Shown one piece after another: positions 62,945-64,000 of a stretch of DNA of 64,000 nt (its first letter is position 1; each line of letters begins with the position of its first letter). Source of the stretch: Polynucleobacter ibericus (lineage in GTDB: Bacteria; Pseudomonadota; Gammaproteobacteria; Burkholderiales; Burkholderiaceae). The notes beneath the pieces were generated by a model that saw only the letters and a list, made by a program, of their open reading frames with translations, had not been told where the DNA came from and searched no databases. The stretch covers positions 744,001 through 808,000 of the forward strand of contig NZ_CP061309.1 of assembly GCF_018687955.1 (NCBI RefSeq). The letters run 5' to 3'. The translations under genes were made by a program, and so were the position numbers.

Positions 62945-63549
62945 ATATTGCCAATTCATTATCCTGGCTCGCTAGCTCTATTGTGAAGAAAACATTTCTT
63001 TTATGTTTGCTAATAGGCGCTCAATCTTGTTTTGCAGTCACAGAGCTACCCCCTTATGATTTACAGGTATTTATAGAAAAAGCGGGAGCAGCTTTTAAGG
63101 TACAAGCAAGCTACTTAGCGCCAGTTAGCCAGTGCGAGGCATATACCTTTTTGACAGATTATGAGGACGTAAAAACGACCCCGGGAATTGTTGAATCTAA
63201 GATACGCAGAAGAAATGGTAATAAGGTTACTGTTGAAAGGCTCATTGAGGAGCGGGTTTTATTATTCCCGATTCAACTGCGTTATGAATTAGAGTTTACG
63301 GAGCTACCTCAGCAGGGTCTAAATTTCATACAGATTAAAGGCGATAACAAAGCCTTTTCTGGTACATGGAGACTGCATAGCAATGAGAGGGGCGTGCTGG
63401 TGCGATATTCCAGCATCATGGAGCCAGATTCTGTCATTCCAAATGGGGTCATAGAATATTTCATGAGAAATAATATTCGGAAGGGTTTTGAAATGATGGC
63501 TGAGGGAATGGAGCGCAGCCGCGACACTCTGAGTTTGGCCTGTAAATAG
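62941..63549 (+). CDS. Secreted SRPBCC/cyclase-dehydrase-like lipid-binding protein
   Basis: 202-residue product from TTG 62941, overlapping the upstream gene by 4 bp, with AGGGGGGA just before it. A signal peptide (about residues 17-32, ending SCFAV) precedes a START/SRPBCC-type domain: the CEAYTFLTDYEDVKTTPGIVE opening and FSGTWRLHSNERGVLVRYSS strands are typical of coenzyme Q-binding/cyclase family proteins, and the C-terminal helix closes the cavity. It is likely periplasmic and may bind a lipid or other hydrophobic ligand; the ligand is unknown. Confidence 0.75.
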   Translation: MNIANSLSWLASSIVKKTFLLCLLIGAQSCFAVTELPPYDLQVFIEKAGAAFKVQASYLAPVSQCEAYTFLTDYEDVKTTPGIVESKIRRRNGNKVTVERLIEERVLLFPIQLRYELEFTELPQQGLNFIQIKGDNKAFSGTWRLHSNERGVLVRYSSIMEPDSVIPNGVIEYFMRNNIRKGFEMMAEGMERSRDTLSLACK

Positions 63550-63550
63550 C

Positions 63551-64000
63551 CTATCTTTCTAGCGAATATTCAAATAAAGCTTCACCCATACGAATGTGGT
63601 CGCCCAAATTGAAGCTTGGTAGCAGGCGATAATTTTTTGGAGCAAAAACAATAATAGTTGAGCCATGCTGAAACCAGCCTAATTCCTCTCCGCGAGTGAC
63701 AGCAACATCGCAGTCAATCTCATTGGGGCCTTTGTACTGTAGATGAAAGAGGAGATTAATACAGTGCATTCGTATGCTCGCAACAAGAATGGCAGCTACA
63801 GGCACTAGAGTCAGAGTTTTATTTTCAGCGCTGTTATCTGGGTGGTCTATTTCACATTCAATTACGGCTCTTTCATTCTTGCAAAAGAGTCGTTCAACTC
63901 GCTTAAGTGCAATCGGGTTTACATTCCAAGTATCACCAGAGATATAAGTGATTTTTCTGATCCGCATTGCCGTTGGAGCATGAAATCGGTGGTACATGCT
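63551..64000 (-). CDS. psd: Phosphatidylserine decarboxylase proenzyme (5' partial)
   Basis: The C-terminal 149 or so residues of a pyruvoyl-dependent phosphatidylserine decarboxylase; the gene continues past the window end. Landmarks: YHRFHAP, the ISGDTWNVNPIALKRVERLF segment split around the family's NPxA core, and the self-cleavage site GST in WFQHGSTIIVFAPK, where the serine becomes the pyruvoyl group (E. coli has LGST). The terminal IRMGEALF is also conserved. It makes phosphatidylethanolamine at the inner membrane and is convergent with the SRPBCC gene (1 bp apart). Confidence 0.88.
   Translation of the reverse strand, partial: SMYHRFHAPTAMRIRKITYISGDTWNVNPIALKRVERLFCKNERAVIECEIDHPDNSAENKTLTLVPVAAILVASIRMHCINLLFHLQYKGPNEIDCDVAVTRGEELGWFQHGSTIIVFAPKNYRLLPSFNLGDHIRMGEALFEYSLER

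Overview
The window looks like the chromosome of a freshwater betaproteobacterium of the order Burkholderiales, most likely Polynucleobacter or a close relative. This is inferred from moderate GC content, very tight gene packing, the order thrS-infC-rpmI-rplT-pheS-pheT-ihfA-merR-tRNA-Pro, a betaproteobacterial-type short H-NS, sucA-sucB-lpd followed directly by zapE, and a chromosomal sox cluster. No database search was possible, so the genus is an inference.

Layout. 1-9.3 kb is a sulfur-oxidation block: soxD (cut by the window edge), soxY, soxZ, soxA, soxX, soxB, a secreted SoxH-like metallo-hydrolase, a small c-type cytochrome, three YeeE/YedE-type membrane genes (thiosulfate/sulfur uptake family), a small Cys-based DUF442-type protein and a thioesterase. 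9.3-12 kb continues the sulfur/redox theme: mnmH (tRNA 2-thiouridine to selenouridine/geranyl chemistry), trxC, a rhodanese, an OsmC-like protein and a 44-residue DUF3149 membrane protein. 12-22.9 kb holds catabolic and miscellaneous genes: glutaryl-CoA dehydrogenase, a queuosine-precursor transporter, a YbiT-type ABC-F protein, DUF1289, a GNAT/DUF482 protein, glyoxalase I, ETF-ubiquinone oxidoreductase, a two-subunit 3-oxoacid CoA-transferase, and a single gene that joins a zinc CDF transporter to an alpha/beta hydrolase. 22.9-32.7 kb is relA, tRNA-Val and the thrS-infC-rpmI-rplT-pheST-ihfA translation operon, ending in tRNA-Pro. 33-45 kb has hns, an unusual HTH plus pseudo-receiver regulator, the 2-oxoglutarate dehydrogenase operon with a candidate sucA leader RNA, zapE, an RNase AM-type PHP protein, trpS, a methyltransferase, dapA and bamC. 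46-59 kb is housekeeping: a small Ala/Pro-rich lipoprotein, a RoxA-like oxygenase, slyD-like PPIase, cysE, trmJ, suhB, lpxH, ppiB, a TPR lipoprotein, cysS, an AlkA-type glycosylase, accA, tilS, lysC and tRNA-Ser.

The clearest accessory segment is 59.1-62.0 kb. The 3' end of tRNA-Ser(GCU) plus about 135 bp of downstream DNA (including a terminator) recurs as a diverged direct repeat 2.87 kb further on. Between the two copies lie only a calcineurin-like phosphoesterase and a hipB-hipA toxin-antitoxin pair, with no integrase: a minimal tRNA-anchored hipBA islet. Beyond it are small unknown genes, a compact structured intergenic element, a secreted SRPBCC protein and the 3' part of a phosphatidylserine decarboxylase gene running off the window.

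The main candidates for something new are the hipBA/phosphoesterase islet with its duplicated tRNA end, the CDF-hydrolase fusion, the 71-nt intergenic stem structure at about 62.45 kb, and the excisionase-HTH/pseudo-receiver protein beside hns.
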